From assembly GCA_964019425.1 (NCBI GenBank), contig OZ025786.1:310001-374000 (forward strand): 64,000 bases of DNA, read 5' to 3'. The stretch is from Flectonema sp. DT1601. Taxonomy: Eukaryota > Euglenozoa > Diplonemea > Diplonemida > Diplonemidae. Below the pieces are notes generated by a model. That model did not search any database. It was not told the DNA's origin and saw nothing but the letters and a program-made list of their open reading frames with translations. The position numbers and the translations under genes were made by a program. Of this stretch, positions 1-9,567 are shown piece by piece; the first letter of the stretch is position 1, and every line of letters starts with the position of its first letter.

Positions 1-1
1 C

Positions 2-217
2 CGTCGTTCATGCTTCAAGCAGGACACCCTTATTAAGAAGGATGCTAACTTACCTCCTCCAGAGCAGTGCAGCGACAAGATGTACGATATTCTTATTAAG
101 ATTCTTGTTACTGGTTTCGTTCCAAGAAAAAGCAGAACAATTGTTCGTCAGGCTCTCTTTGGTTTATTCTTATGTCTTGGATTTTATGTTATTAAGAACG
201 TTGTTCTTCGCGTATGA
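2..217 (+). CDS. 3' end of a protein with a C-terminal transmembrane segment (partial)
   Basis: An open frame enters from the left edge and runs 71 codons to a TGA at 215-217. Codon use (ATT, CTT, GTT, AAG, CGT) matches the confident genes of the window. The visible tail holds a Lys/Pro-rich stretch (residues KKDANLPPPEQCSDKM), then a basic patch (PRKSR) and about 20 hydrophobic residues (ALFGLFLCLGFYVIKNVVL) ending four residues before the stop. It therefore looks like a C-terminally membrane-anchored protein. The family cannot be recognised from this fragment. It is read here in the frame starting at base 2; the overlapping ORF in another frame is a shadow. The start lies outside the window. 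Confidence 0.6.
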   Translation, partial: RRSCFKQDTLIKKDANLPPPEQCSDKMYDILIKILVTGFVPRKSRTIVRQALFGLFLCLGFYVIKNVVLRV

Positions 218-1160
218 TGTTCATATTGATTTTTACGGATTGTCTGCGGCTAGGTTTTAGCTGTGATTTACTTATAAAACAAAGGAAGTATACAAAAGCA
301 ATAACCCGCAATGACAAAAGATCAAGTCACCTTTAAGTTTCAAAAATAAGAGTGCTATATTTCGTGTTTGTCTGCGACTGTGTGACTGTTTTTTTTTTCT
401 TCCCCCATTCTCCTCTCTGCCATGGTTTCTGACAGCTACATCGTTCCCGTGTAGACTGCACTGGTGGGTTCATGCTTTGTTGTGGTTGTTATTGCCCACT
501 CTTTTTATTTTCCTTCCCTCCCTTTTCTCCCGATTTTATTCTTTCATCTTGCCACAGTTATTGGATCGTATTCCCACTACTGAGCCCCAGCAATTTGTCC
601 GCCAATTGGCAAAAACAGAAAAAAATGACTTGCTTTTATTGTTTGTTTCCCACTAAAGGTAGGCAAACAATAGGAATTGGTATCCTTCGTGAAGTCGTAT
701 GCAAGGTGTGTTTGAATTACACACACTACGGTCGTATTTTCCCCCCCCTTTTTTTTTTAAAACCTCACACGGAGGCAAAGGTATCACAGCAAAATGAGAA
801 CATAAAAAAACAAAAAAGAAAAAAAAAAACTCTTGGGTCTTGTCCCTTGGGGTCTCGTCTTTGTATTGTTTGAGATTAGTGCCTTTTCCCGTTTCCCCTC
901 TCTCTTCACATTTAAGGAAGAAAACCACTTCTAACACCTACACCAGGGTGTAGATCTGCAATGTCATTGTATGCATGAACAAGTGGATCAAAAAACCAAA
1001 CATACAATTTAAAAAAAAAAAAAAAAAAAGAAGAAGGGAAGAAAAAAAATTATAAATAAAAAAGGATAGTAAAAGCGCAATAATCAAACGATTGCATTGA
1101 ATTCATTTTATTTATTTTATTTTATTTTATTTTAAATCTTTTCCTCCCTACCTGACAGAG
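218..1160. other. intergenic region, homopolymer-rich
   Basis: No coding region is convincing here. It holds the presumed 3' UTR of the left-edge gene, several T and A runs (about 391-400, 746-759, 820-830, 1011-1030) and a T/A-rich stretch just before the next gene. That stretch ends in a pyrimidine tract and CAG at about 1141-1158, a probable trans-splice acceptor two bases before the ATG of the next CDS. Short ORFs on both strands are rich in Phe/Lys runs that come from homopolymers. Confidence 0.6.
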
Positions 1161-2369
1161 ATGTTGGAATTACAACTTAATAAGACAGGGAAGTATGAGA
1201 GCAAAGATAAGAACGGAGTCTGGTGGGTGGTAACCCTTACGAAAAACTTAGGTAGTGGAACATATCAGGCGAAAGTTCATGATGGAGTTGGAAGGATATG
1301 GCCTAAGGTTTACGAAAGCAATATAAGAGAAGCGCGGTCGCGAACACCTCCAATTATGCCAGACGTTGTGTGGGATTGTGATAAACCAGAAATTATTATT
1401 AATAAATCGTTGAAAAATCCGGTGAGGATATCTCAACCTGATAACGGCAGTGTAGGAGTCTTGGTAACAACAACTTCTCTTCCGGAACCTCAGACGTTCT
1501 CAAATGTTTTTAAAATTACTCCAACTAAGTCAAGAGCGTATCTAATATTCCAAGACGAGGAGATGCCTGAAGACGTCGAAGATGATGACTTCGTCCCATC
1601 TGAACTTCATTTTAAATTAGCAATGCCTGTCCCACAACATAGTATTTATCCAATCCTACGTCAGATGGCAGATGTTTGCGAAGCAGGACACAATTTCGGT
1701 GATGAACTACCGGACGTCTTAGAAGTATGGGAAAAACAAAAGTCTAAACAAGGACTATACTACTGGCATAACACTGAAACTAAAATGAACGCTTGGAAAG
1801 AGCCTTCTGAAGAGTTTAAAGAAGCTGTTTTTGAACGACAACTCCAACGAGCCATGGATGCCTCAGTAGCAAATGGATTACCTCGTGACGCTTCGGAAAC
1901 AGCTGCTGAACGTAATCGGCTTTTAGAAAAATTAAAGCAAACGGGATACAAAGAGGTTGAAGTAGGTGGTGATGGGAACTGTCAGTTTCGTTCTCTTGCG
2001 TATTTTCTAAAAGGAGATGAGGATAATTACGAAGTAGTTCGCAAAGAAGTTGTTGAGTACTTAAAAGATCATCAGGACACTTATTGTAATTTCGTAGATG
2101 AGGACTTCGACGTCTACTGCGACGACATGTCATCAACAAACAGATGGGGGGATCACGTCACCCTTGACGCAGCAGCAAATTTATACGATCACTCCTGTCA
2201 CTTGGTATCGTCTAGCAGTGAGCCGACTAAAACAATTAAGCCAAGAGATTCAAAGAGTGACACAGTCACTTCTCTTTACTTTTCGTACTTAAAAGAACCA
2301 AATGCCGAACACTACAATCCAGCTATTCCGATTACATCACCAGAGAATGGTATCTCTGACAAGTCATAA
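1161..2369 (+). CDS. OTU-family cysteine protease (probable deubiquitinase) with a WW domain
   Basis: 402 residues. The C-terminal half is an OTU domain: the catalytic loop GDGNCQFRSL carries D271 and C274, followed by the conserved RKEVVEYL helix, a WGDHVTLDAAA stretch typical of the family, and the catalytic histidine H384 in AEHYNP. OTU enzymes usually remove ubiquitin or ubiquitin-like chains. Upstream, at about residues 185-215, lies a WW domain (DVLEVWEKQ...GLYYWHN...MNAWKEP) that would bind proline-rich ligands. The N-terminal 150 residues, with a WWVVTL beta-like segment, are unassigned. All catalytic landmarks are present, so the enzyme looks active. The start ATG lies two bases after a pyrimidine tract plus CAG. 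No intron is apparent. Confidence 0.85.
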   Translation: MLELQLNKTGKYESKDKNGVWWVVTLTKNLGSGTYQAKVHDGVGRIWPKVYESNIREARSRTPPIMPDVVWDCDKPEIIINKSLKNPVRISQPDNGSVGVLVTTTSLPEPQTFSNVFKITPTKSRAYLIFQDEEMPEDVEDDDFVPSELHFKLAMPVPQHSIYPILRQMADVCEAGHNFGDELPDVLEVWEKQKSKQGLYYWHNTETKMNAWKEPSEEFKEAVFERQLQRAMDASVANGLPRDASETAAERNRLLEKLKQTGYKEVEVGGDGNCQFRSLAYFLKGDEDNYEVVRKEVVEYLKDHQDTYCNFVDEDFDVYCDDMSSTNRWGDHVTLDAAANLYDHSCHLVSSSSEPTKTIKPRDSKSDTVTSLYFSYLKEPNAEHYNPAIPITSPENGISDKS

Positions 2370-3322
2370 TGTTAGCGATAAACTGGATTAGATGCTGAAT
2401 TTCTTGTAGATTGAAGAAAATTAATGAATTTTTTGTTTTTTTGTTTTTGTTGTTTCATCATTGTTGTGCCATCTAGAATTCATTGGCACACTATGTATGT
2501 GTATGTGTATGTGTGTGAGATTTGTACCTTAGTTGAGATTTGATTTTTTTTGTTTAATTTTTATTTTATTTTGTTTTTTTAATAATGTAAGTTAATACTT
2601 GGGTGATTCCAGTGAGATTTTCCTTTTTTTTTTTTTTCCTATTTTTCCATTTACAGATAGAAAAATAGAACGAAAAAAAAAAAAACCATTCAGATAAGCC
2701 TTTTTTTTCGTTGAAAGCAGACAGAACTGTCGCACGGGGAAATATGTCATGACCGTAAGAAATAACGGCTTTCAATCTGAATAGTTTCTCCGACTACGTC
2801 GGTACAAAAAAAAAAAAAAAAAAAACCGATGCGACTTTTTTAAAGTATTTATTGTTTGGAGTAATAAACTTCGACTATGAGCATACAATTGCTCTGTAAC
2901 TCTCTCTTTTTTTTTTGAAATCTTAACATTGGGATGTTACAAATGCTTTTATGGGTCTTAACTGTTAAACTTGTGTTGGATTTATTTTTTCTTTCTTCTT
3001 ACTCTTAACAATGTTACAGTTGGAAATTGTGCTGCTGACTCTTTTCTCTAAATGAAAAGTTTGAGGAGGTAACCAACTTCTTATTGAGCCCTATTATCGA
3101 AACCATTTCTTGATTCTTTCCAGTACCCTCATATCAATTGAATCCAAGTTTCCTTTTTTTTTATTAGAGAACGACTCTATTTGATTTCCCTAAAACTACT
3201 ACGTTGTAGCAATTGCGTACAATCATATCATCTAAATGGGAGTTGTAGTTGGCTTTTAAAAGTACTATTAAAAAAAAAAAAAAAAAAGTTGTTGTGTTGT
3301 ATAAGTAGTTGGGAAAATCCAT

Positions 3323-3353
<31 letters not shown>

Positions 3354-3913
3354 GTTTGTCAGATACATTTATAGTTTTTTTCATCATGCATTTGCTTCGT
3401 TTAAAATTTTTTTTTCATGAATTTTGCGTGAAGTAGTATGAGGAAAAAAAAAAAAAAAAAAAAAAGTTGCCAAAGAAAAAAAATCTTTTTGTATGGCAAC
3501 GGGCGATACAAGTCACGAACAAAAAAACTTTTTTTTTGTTTCTTTTTTTTTCTAAAAAACAGGCTTTGTAATTTCCCTAAATCCCACAATCTCTGATACC
3601 CAGTTGGAACGAAAGGAGATAAAATTGTAATTATTCTTAACTTGAGACAATGGGCTGTAACTACTAATTCATATATTTTTTTTCCCCTTTTTTCTTTGGT
3701 TTCTGAGAAAGAAGTTGAACGGAAACACACCAAAAAAAAAAAAAAGAAACTAAAAAAAAAGAAAAGAAAGTGTCTTTGTTTGCCTCCTACGCTAGCGGAT
3801 GGCATTCGTGTTTTGTGAAAACTAATTTAGTTTTTTTTTTAGATACCGTTTTTGAGTGTAATTTATCTATCATCACACAGGCGTGGGGGTGGTTGACAAG
3901 GTAGGGGCAACAG
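2370..3913. other. intergenic region with a SINE-like copy
   Basis: 1.5 kb with no supported gene. It contains long T/A homopolymers, a TATGTG dinucleotide-like stretch near 2493-2518, and one copy of a poly(A)-tailed SINE-like repeat at 2686-2805. ORFs here are Phe/Lys-rich homopolymer products. The 3' end has a T9 tract plus AG at about 3832-3842 and a second CAG directly before the next ATG, both candidate trans-splice acceptors. Confidence 0.55.
2686..2805 (+). repeat. SINE-like foldback repeat, copy D
   Basis: About 120 nt. It begins with CCATTCAGATAAGCC, whose inverted copy (GGCTTTCAATCTGAAT) lies near the other end, giving a long terminal stem. It then carries a short hairpin CCGAC-TAC-GTCGG and ends in a pure A run of about 19 nt. 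The same architecture recurs at 9425-9514, 17152-17291, 19400-19488 and 23661-23787. A 3' poly(A) tail, short length, dispersed sites and both orientations point to a non-autonomous retroposon. No recognisable tRNA A/B boxes were seen. Confidence 0.65.
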
Positions 3914-6433
3914 ATGGACCCTACTACTGTTACACTAATAGAGAACCTGCGCAAAGGATTCGAAGAACGTCTTCTCAACCTCAGCAGAGAGCTTCAAAAC
4001 CAGATAGAAAAGCTTCAATCTGATCCGATCCTACTACAGCTTGCCAGAGACTGTGATTCAGCTATTCATATAAGTGCTCATATTGAGGATGTTGTCAGGA
4101 CTTGTCTCAGGCGTGAGCAAGAGCAAAGTGCTCAAAAAGCAATTCAAGGAGAAGCATCTGCAAGAGCTAAGTATGCAATGGCTGATATGACGATCTCTAA
4201 ATTAAAAGAAGAAAACTTGAGAATAAATCAAAGAAGTGAAGACCTCGAACATCAACTTCAACAACAACATCATAGACTAACTCAGATAGCCGTTTCTCCA
4301 CCAAAACTATCGTCTGAAACGGAACAGCAAGTTAGAGAGTTAGAAATGTTAAGACAGCAAAATCAAAATCTCATTTCTAAGGCAATGCAACAGTCTAAAC
4401 TTCAAGAAGAAAGTTTGATCAAAGTGAGTGAAACACACAACAGAGATCAGACTGATCTTTCAATCTTGAGATCTGAAAGACAACAACTAACTACGAAATA
4501 CAAGCAACTCGCAGTTAAACTTCAAAATGTTATAATTCAGAAAAATTCTGCTGATGAAGAAATGAAACAAACGATTGATAGTCTTTCAGTAAACAATCAG
4601 AAGCTACATAATGTAAACGATGAACTAACCAGAGGTGTTGGTAGCAAGCTTCAGATAATATCGGAATTGGAAGCAGAACTAACGCTTCAAAAACAAGTCA
4701 TAGCCCAACTACAGTCTCAACATAAACATGAATTATCAACCAGGGATAGTAATGATGCGAATGTACTTCAGACTTTCAGAACACAAATTAATCAAATAAA
4801 ATCATCTTTGGAGGAGAAGGATCGAAAGATTCAAGATTATCACCTAAAAGAGACGATGGAAATAAAAATGAAGGAACTCTTGCATGCGGCAGAACTGCAA
4901 AAGCAACAACACCAACAGCAACAACAACAACAACAACAGCAACAGCAACAACAGGTACCTTACCATGACTATGCTCGCATAGAGCATTTGCAAGAGCAGC
5001 TAAGCACATCGAAAAGTCATTGTGAGTCACTGGAGAAGAGAATCACAAATCTGACTAGTCAGTTGGATGTTGTTTCCGAACAATCAAAGTCAGACATTGT
5101 TCAAATATCAGAACATATGCGAAATACGTCTGAGAAATTACATGAATCGGAATGTTTGCGTCAAGATTTGACTGTTAGAAACACTGAATTAAAGAAAACA
5201 GTTGAAAATATTGAAGCAAATCTCCGACAGTCAGAAGAAACATCAAAACTGAGAGAAGAAACTATTTCATTGAGACTCCAACTGCAATCACAACAGTCAG
5301 ATCCAGACAAGGAAGTTATCGATTCACTCAGACACCAAATTACTGCACAGCAACAACAGATTAGTGATATGAATATGGAAAAGGATGGTCTTATTCAGGT
5401 GAAGAATGCTGCTGAACAACACTTAGAACAATTGCAGAGTAGATGTAAACAGAGTGAAGAGGATTTAGCTATCAGAACGCATGAGGTGAATAGACTTCAG
5501 GCGATGATAAAGGTTTTGGAATCCGCTTTAACAGAAGAGAAAGAGAATAGAATCGAATTAGAAAAACAACTTCAAATAATAACATCCGATAAGGAATCAT
5601 CCGACAGCGTCATCTTAGCTGAGCAACGTATTTGGCAAGCAGAACATGACGAGCTTATTGAACTTCGTGCGATGAGAACTGTTCATTTAAATAACGAACG
5701 TCGTCTCAAAGATGCTGATGTTCATTTGCTTGAAACTCAAAGAGAGTTGCAGTCAACCAGAACTGATCTCGCAAAATTTTTAAAACGTTCTAAGCTGACT
5801 GACTCCTCTGAAGAAGAAGTGACAGCACTGAAGCTTCGACTGGATGAACAAAACTCTCTAATTAACAACATGAATGAAGAAGTTACTTCACTTCGAAAAC
5901 AACGTTCCGCAGCAGAACAAAACCTAACGGCTCTTCAAAGAGACGTCGATGACGACAGTTCTCAGAGAGATGAAGAGCAGCGGGCTCTTCAAAAGTTGAA
6001 TGAAGCACACCAAAGAGACACTGACCGCTTGAAAGGAAGACTTGCAGAAGAGAAGATAAAAACTAGCGAACTGGAACATGAAATATCAGAACTAACATCC
6101 CAACTGGTGGATTATAAAAAGATAACTCCAGCGAATCTCTCACAACTATCAAGAGACGCGTTAATAACAGACATTAGAGATAGAGTCTTACATGATATTC
6201 ATTCTGATATTGCATCTGATACGACTATTTCAGAACCTGATCTCGGTCTTCGACGTGATTTAGATAATCTCCGTCGTCGGTTCAGCAGCAGTCAGCAATC
6301 TCTTCAAACGACATCTCAGACTGATTTTACTAATATTTCACCACCTGGAACTACGTCTTCGGTTGCCTCCTCCAGCAGAAGGGTTTCAAGGAACCCATCG
6401 ACGTCATCACTTAAAGGAGCTTTTATTCGATGA
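3914..6433 (+). CDS. Long coiled-coil protein with a polyglutamine tract
   Basis: 839 residues, almost entirely heptad-patterned Glu/Lys/Gln/Leu sequence from about residue 10 to 730, so a long parallel coiled coil is predicted. A pure Gln/His-Gln tract encoded by CAA/CAG repeats (about 4905-4954, residues 330-347) interrupts it. The last 100 residues turn non-coiled and Ser/Thr/Arg-rich (SSRRVSRNPSTSSLK), a plausible phosphorylated tail. There are no transmembrane segments, and the family is not recognised. Such proteins in protists are often cytoskeletal, Golgi or basal-body scaffolds, but nothing here selects one. The ATG directly follows a CAG acceptor. Confidence 0.8.
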   Translation: MDPTTVTLIENLRKGFEERLLNLSRELQNQIEKLQSDPILLQLARDCDSAIHISAHIEDVVRTCLRREQEQSAQKAIQGEASARAKYAMADMTISKLKEENLRINQRSEDLEHQLQQQHHRLTQIAVSPPKLSSETEQQVRELEMLRQQNQNLISKAMQQSKLQEESLIKVSETHNRDQTDLSILRSERQQLTTKYKQLAVKLQNVIIQKNSADEEMKQTIDSLSVNNQKLHNVNDELTRGVGSKLQIISELEAELTLQKQVIAQLQSQHKHELSTRDSNDANVLQTFRTQINQIKSSLEEKDRKIQDYHLKETMEIKMKELLHAAELQKQQHQQQQQQQQQQQQQQVPYHDYARIEHLQEQLSTSKSHCESLEKRITNLTSQLDVVSEQSKSDIVQISEHMRNTSEKLHESECLRQDLTVRNTELKKTVENIEANLRQSEETSKLREETISLRLQLQSQQSDPDKEVIDSLRHQITAQQQQISDMNMEKDGLIQVKNAAEQHLEQLQSRCKQSEEDLAIRTHEVNRLQAMIKVLESALTEEKENRIELEKQLQIITSDKESSDSVILAEQRIWQAEHDELIELRAMRTVHLNNERRLKDADVHLLETQRELQSTRTDLAKFLKRSKLTDSSEEEVTALKLRLDEQNSLINNMNEEVTSLRKQRSAAEQNLTALQRDVDDDSSQRDEEQRALQKLNEAHQRDTDRLKGRLAEEKIKTSELEHEISELTSQLVDYKKITPANLSQLSRDALITDIRDRVLHDIHSDIASDTTISEPDLGLRRDLDNLRRRFSSSQQSLQTTSQTDFTNISPPGTTSSVASSSRRVSRNPSTSSLKGAFIR

Positions 6434-6614
6434 AACCAAATAGTGTTGTTTTACTGTATTTCCACTGTGGTGATAGAATTTGTTGTACCTTTGCTTTTAT
6501 AGATACAAAAAAAAAATTAGAAAATATATACTTCAATAAAAAGCTGATGCATGTAGATTTTTAGATTACTTTTTCCTTATTTATGTCTTTTCTTTCTTAA
6601 AAGGTAGTTAACAA

Positions 6615-7119
6615 ATGGAAAATGAATTGCAGTTGGAAGCATCAGCAGTCGTACCTCCACTGGAATCCATCGCATTAGAATCTACGAGTGATCTGCAAGA
6701 CGGCGCTACTCCTGTTGAAATAGAAATAAACGAAGCATCGACGAGATCTTTTGGAACGCTGTTAGAAAAAAATGATTTCTGTAGCAGATTGACAATCAGT
6801 TCAAAACAATACAAAAAATCATTTATTTTAGCCGTGCTGTTGTTTTTTACTGGTACCATATTATTAGGTATCGGTATCCATTGCCTCCTTGCATGCACTC
6901 CGGAACGACACGGAATAATATTTCTGGTCTCAGGATGTATGTTTTTTTTTTTTTAATATTTTTTATTTTTTTTTAAAATCCTGCCATCAATAAATAAACA
7001 ACAAAACAGCGTTAGCATTTATGCCTGGATTCTATGGTACGTTAGTTTTTATTCAACATGCTCGTAGAGTTAGGGGATACGATCCTCAAGACTTAGAAAG
7101 AAAATGGCAAGGGATTTAA
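6615..7119 (+). CDS. TMEM230: TMEM230/TMEM134 (DUF872) family membrane protein, two exons
   Basis: Exon 1 is 6615-6936 and exon 2 is 7010-7119, joined across a GTATGT...CAG intron of 73 nt. Splicing joins T to CG to make a serine codon and gives 143 residues. The product has an acidic/Ser-rich N-terminus, a first transmembrane helix (about residues 73-97, SFILAVLLFFTGTILLGIGI) and a second helix spanning the exon junction. It ends with the family hallmark PGFY followed by an aromatic/basic stretch and RGYDPQDL, matching the [23 protein letters not shown] tail pattern of TMEM230. Family members act in vesicle and endosome trafficking. Without splicing the frame ends in the poly-T start of the intron, losing the PGFY motif. 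Confidence 0.8.
6937..7009 (+). other. cis-spliced intron of the TMEM230-like gene
   Basis: The donor is GTATGT followed by a long T run, and the acceptor is ACAAAACAG. The 73-nt intron restores the frame and joins two halves of a recognisable family domain, which is strong indirect evidence that it is real. Confidence 0.8.
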
Positions 7120-8263
7120 TAGAGTAATCTAAACCCGTGTTCGATTGTGGAGTTATCTTCTTTAGTACTCGCGCATTGAAGCGTCCGTACTTTGATAATA
7201 AATAAATTACCAGACTGACAGTCTGTGGCTCTGATTCATCCACGCGACTCTTAGAAAAAAAATTGGTCAGGTCATCTAACATTCAATTTAGTTATGTTTG
7301 TTGTGTACTTTAGTGGAATGGTTTTGTTGGAAATAATAGGATTCGGTAGAAAGGTAAGGAGTATTGTTTTTTTTTTTTTTTTTTTTCTGTCACCCCCCCC
7401 CCCGTTCTTTCCTTTTTCCGTTACCGTTTTTCAGACTGCACAGAGAGTTGAGGAAAATTCCCTTCCGTGACACAAAATGCTCAAAAATACAATTTTTTTT
7501 TTTTTTTTTTTTTTTTCCCCCTTCGAGACAATGTGTACCCCTGTACCAAAAGTTACAGGTACAAACCACTGAAGTATATCCCTATCCCAGTTGTGAGAAC
7601 TCTACAGTTCCAGGAATAGAAGGTCACGAATGACAATGTTGTTTCGATAAGCCTCTCCCCATTCTGGACTTTAACAATAAGCAATCCTACTTCGGACTCG
7701 TACGATGCCCCAACTCTATCCGATGAACTATGCAGCCCCCCTCACGTTTTTTTTTAATCAAGTAATTAAATAGATGAAAAATTACACTCTGCCGTATTGG
7801 TTTTGGTTTCTCAGGGCTCACGAGTATTTAAGTAATTTGAATAACTCGATTCCGACGTGTCGGAGATAAGTTACAAATATATATTATCGTGTGGAGTCTT
7901 TTACGACATTTGCGGAGTATTGACCTATAATGGCATTGCTTTTAGTTGTTAACTCCTGTTCGAGCTCAACTTCGTTCTCTTTTGAGAATTTAATAAAAAG
8001 TTTTTGCATGTTTTTTTTTTTTCCATTTCCACCCTCTCCCGTTTTTTTTTTATTTTTTATTTATTTTGAAAAATTACGTTTATCTGTCTCTTATTTAAAA
8101 AAACAAACAAAAAAAAAAAAAAAAATAACTCTGGCATCTTATTTACTGATTTTATAGCAATTATTTAGCGTTAATTAACTAAAGTGAAGTGTTGTTCGTT
8201 TCTAGGAAATATCTTACCATCTATTTTTTTTTAAAAAAAAGTGAAGCCCCTATCAAATAGACA
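7120..8263. other. intergenic region
   Basis: 1.1 kb with no supported gene. T runs at about 7365-7386 and 7492-7516, a C run at 7392-7403 and an A run at about 8110-8124. A perfect short palindrome CCGACGTGTCGG sits at 7852-7863, resembling the hairpin of the SINE-like family but without the rest of it. The 8217-8263 stretch (T run, then CAAATAG) may hold the acceptor for the next gene. Confidence 0.5.
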
Positions 8264-9127
8264 ATGTCACGCAGAGTATATGTCGGAGGAATACCAAATG
8301 AAATGACTTTAGAAGATGTAAAGCAGGAAATTATGATGCAGACGAGAGGTGTTCAAGATGTTGTGGTTATGATGGGAGAACAAGCAAAGAACAAAGGAAT
8401 TGGTTTTATAACTTACTCAAGTGTAGAGATGGCAGAGGTAGCGACAAGAACAAATGTAATACTGGGAAATAAAAAGATTACAATGTCAGTGACTGACAAT
8501 GATGCTGGAAAGGAAAAACGACCTTCGGAATCAGCCAACACCAACACAAAGAGATCGAAAAACGAAGAATCACCTGCGAATACTTCGAAAGTTCTTCTTG
8601 TGTCCGGATATCCAACTGATGTGACGGAAGAGGAATTGAAGACGCAGTTTGAAATTCATGGCGAGGTAGAAACAGTTGAACTTCACCACGAACCAAACAA
8701 ACCTCCATTTAGTCTTATTCACATGGCTCATCAGTATTGTGCTTCTCGTGCTAAGAGAGAGTTAGCTGACAATCTTTGGAAGGGGAATTCACTCAGAGTA
8801 GAATACACATATGAAGACCTTCCTGATAATCCAGTAACCACAAATACTGTTACTGTTTCTTTAGACCCAAAGTCTGCTGGAAATGAAGAAATCTCAATTG
8901 GTCAACTTCTCCTTGTCATTGCCAAGAGTATTGTAGACAAACCAGAGAAGGAAGCTGGTATCTTTGTTGATCCAAATGGTATGTAAATTATTATAATGTT
9001 ATCCAAAACAATCCTTACACAAATACCAATAGGACATGTCGTAATTCCAGTTTCTGCTTTTGACGGTGACGAAGATGGAGCAGAAGAGGAAGTTGAAGAG
9101 AATGAAGAAGACGAGGAAGATGAATAG
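8264..9127 (+). CDS. RNA-binding protein with two RRM domains, two exons
   Basis: Exon 1 is 8264-8978 and exon 2 is 9033-9127, joined over a 54-nt GTATGT...TAG intron. G joins GA to make Gly, giving 269 residues. RRM1 covers residues 3-75: RNP2 is VYVGGIP and RNP1 is KNKGIGFITY. RRM2 is about 105-180: VLLVSGYP, then a degenerate RNP1 (FSLIHMAH), so RRM2 may bind RNA weakly or act in protein contacts. A linker carries a likely nuclear signal (KEKRPSE...KRSK). The spliced C-terminus continues DPNGHVVIPVSAFDG and ends in an acidic Glu/Asp tail. An RNA processing or stability role is likely, but the ortholog is not recognised. Without splicing the protein stops two codons after the junction and loses the acidic tail. 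Confidence 0.8.
8979..9032 (+). other. cis-spliced intron of the two-RRM gene
   Basis: GTATGTAAATT donor and ACCAATAG acceptor, 54 nt. Splicing gives a smooth continuation into an acidic tail with a proper stop at 9125-9127. No TACTAAC-type branch site is evident. Confidence 0.75.
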
Positions 9128-9567
9128 ACAAGATTACTATATTGGTCAGGTCCAATCGTTCTTTAAGGATTCGACGTGTAAGTTCCTCGAATTCATAATA
9201 ATCTTTCGTTGTGTAGAGTTAGTCCCCTTTCGTTGCGGTCAGTATCAAGCACAGTACCCATCGTTATTTGCGATGTCAAGAAACTCGCAGTGTCAGTAAT
9301 ATCCGTTCAGCGCAATCTAGTGGGCGCGAACAACATATTCTAAAAACGCAGCTTTTTTTAAATTTTTTTATTTTTATTTTTTTTTTTAAATTTAATTTCT
9401 TTTTGTTTTAGGTTTTTCATTGTTTCAAAAAATCATGAAAGCAGCCTGTCGCACAAGGGGAGAAGGTTAAAAAGTCTGCTTTTTCAAATCTGAATAGTTC
9501 CTTCACCGACCACATGGATAAAAAAACAACCTTTATTATTATTTTTCATAACAGACCCTGCAATGTA
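9128..9567. other. intergenic region with a SINE-like copy and trans-splice acceptor
   Basis: It holds a T-rich stretch at about 9352-9420, the SINE-like copy at about 9425-9514, and then a pyrimidine-rich tract ending ATTTTTCATAACAG at about 9541-9554. That acceptor lies 13 bases before the ATG chosen for the next CDS. No gene is seen. Confidence 0.5.
9425..9514 (+). repeat. SINE-like foldback repeat, copy E (5'-truncated or diverged)
   Basis: It shares with copy D the core TGAAAGCAG...CTGTCGCAC...GGGGA and the 3' block AATCTGAATAGTT...ACCGACCAC, followed by an A-rich tail. The terminal hairpin is degenerate and the 5' CCATTCAGATAAGCC arm is missing or changed, so this is the most diverged of the five copies. 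Its tail runs straight into the 5' flank of the next gene. Confidence 0.5.
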
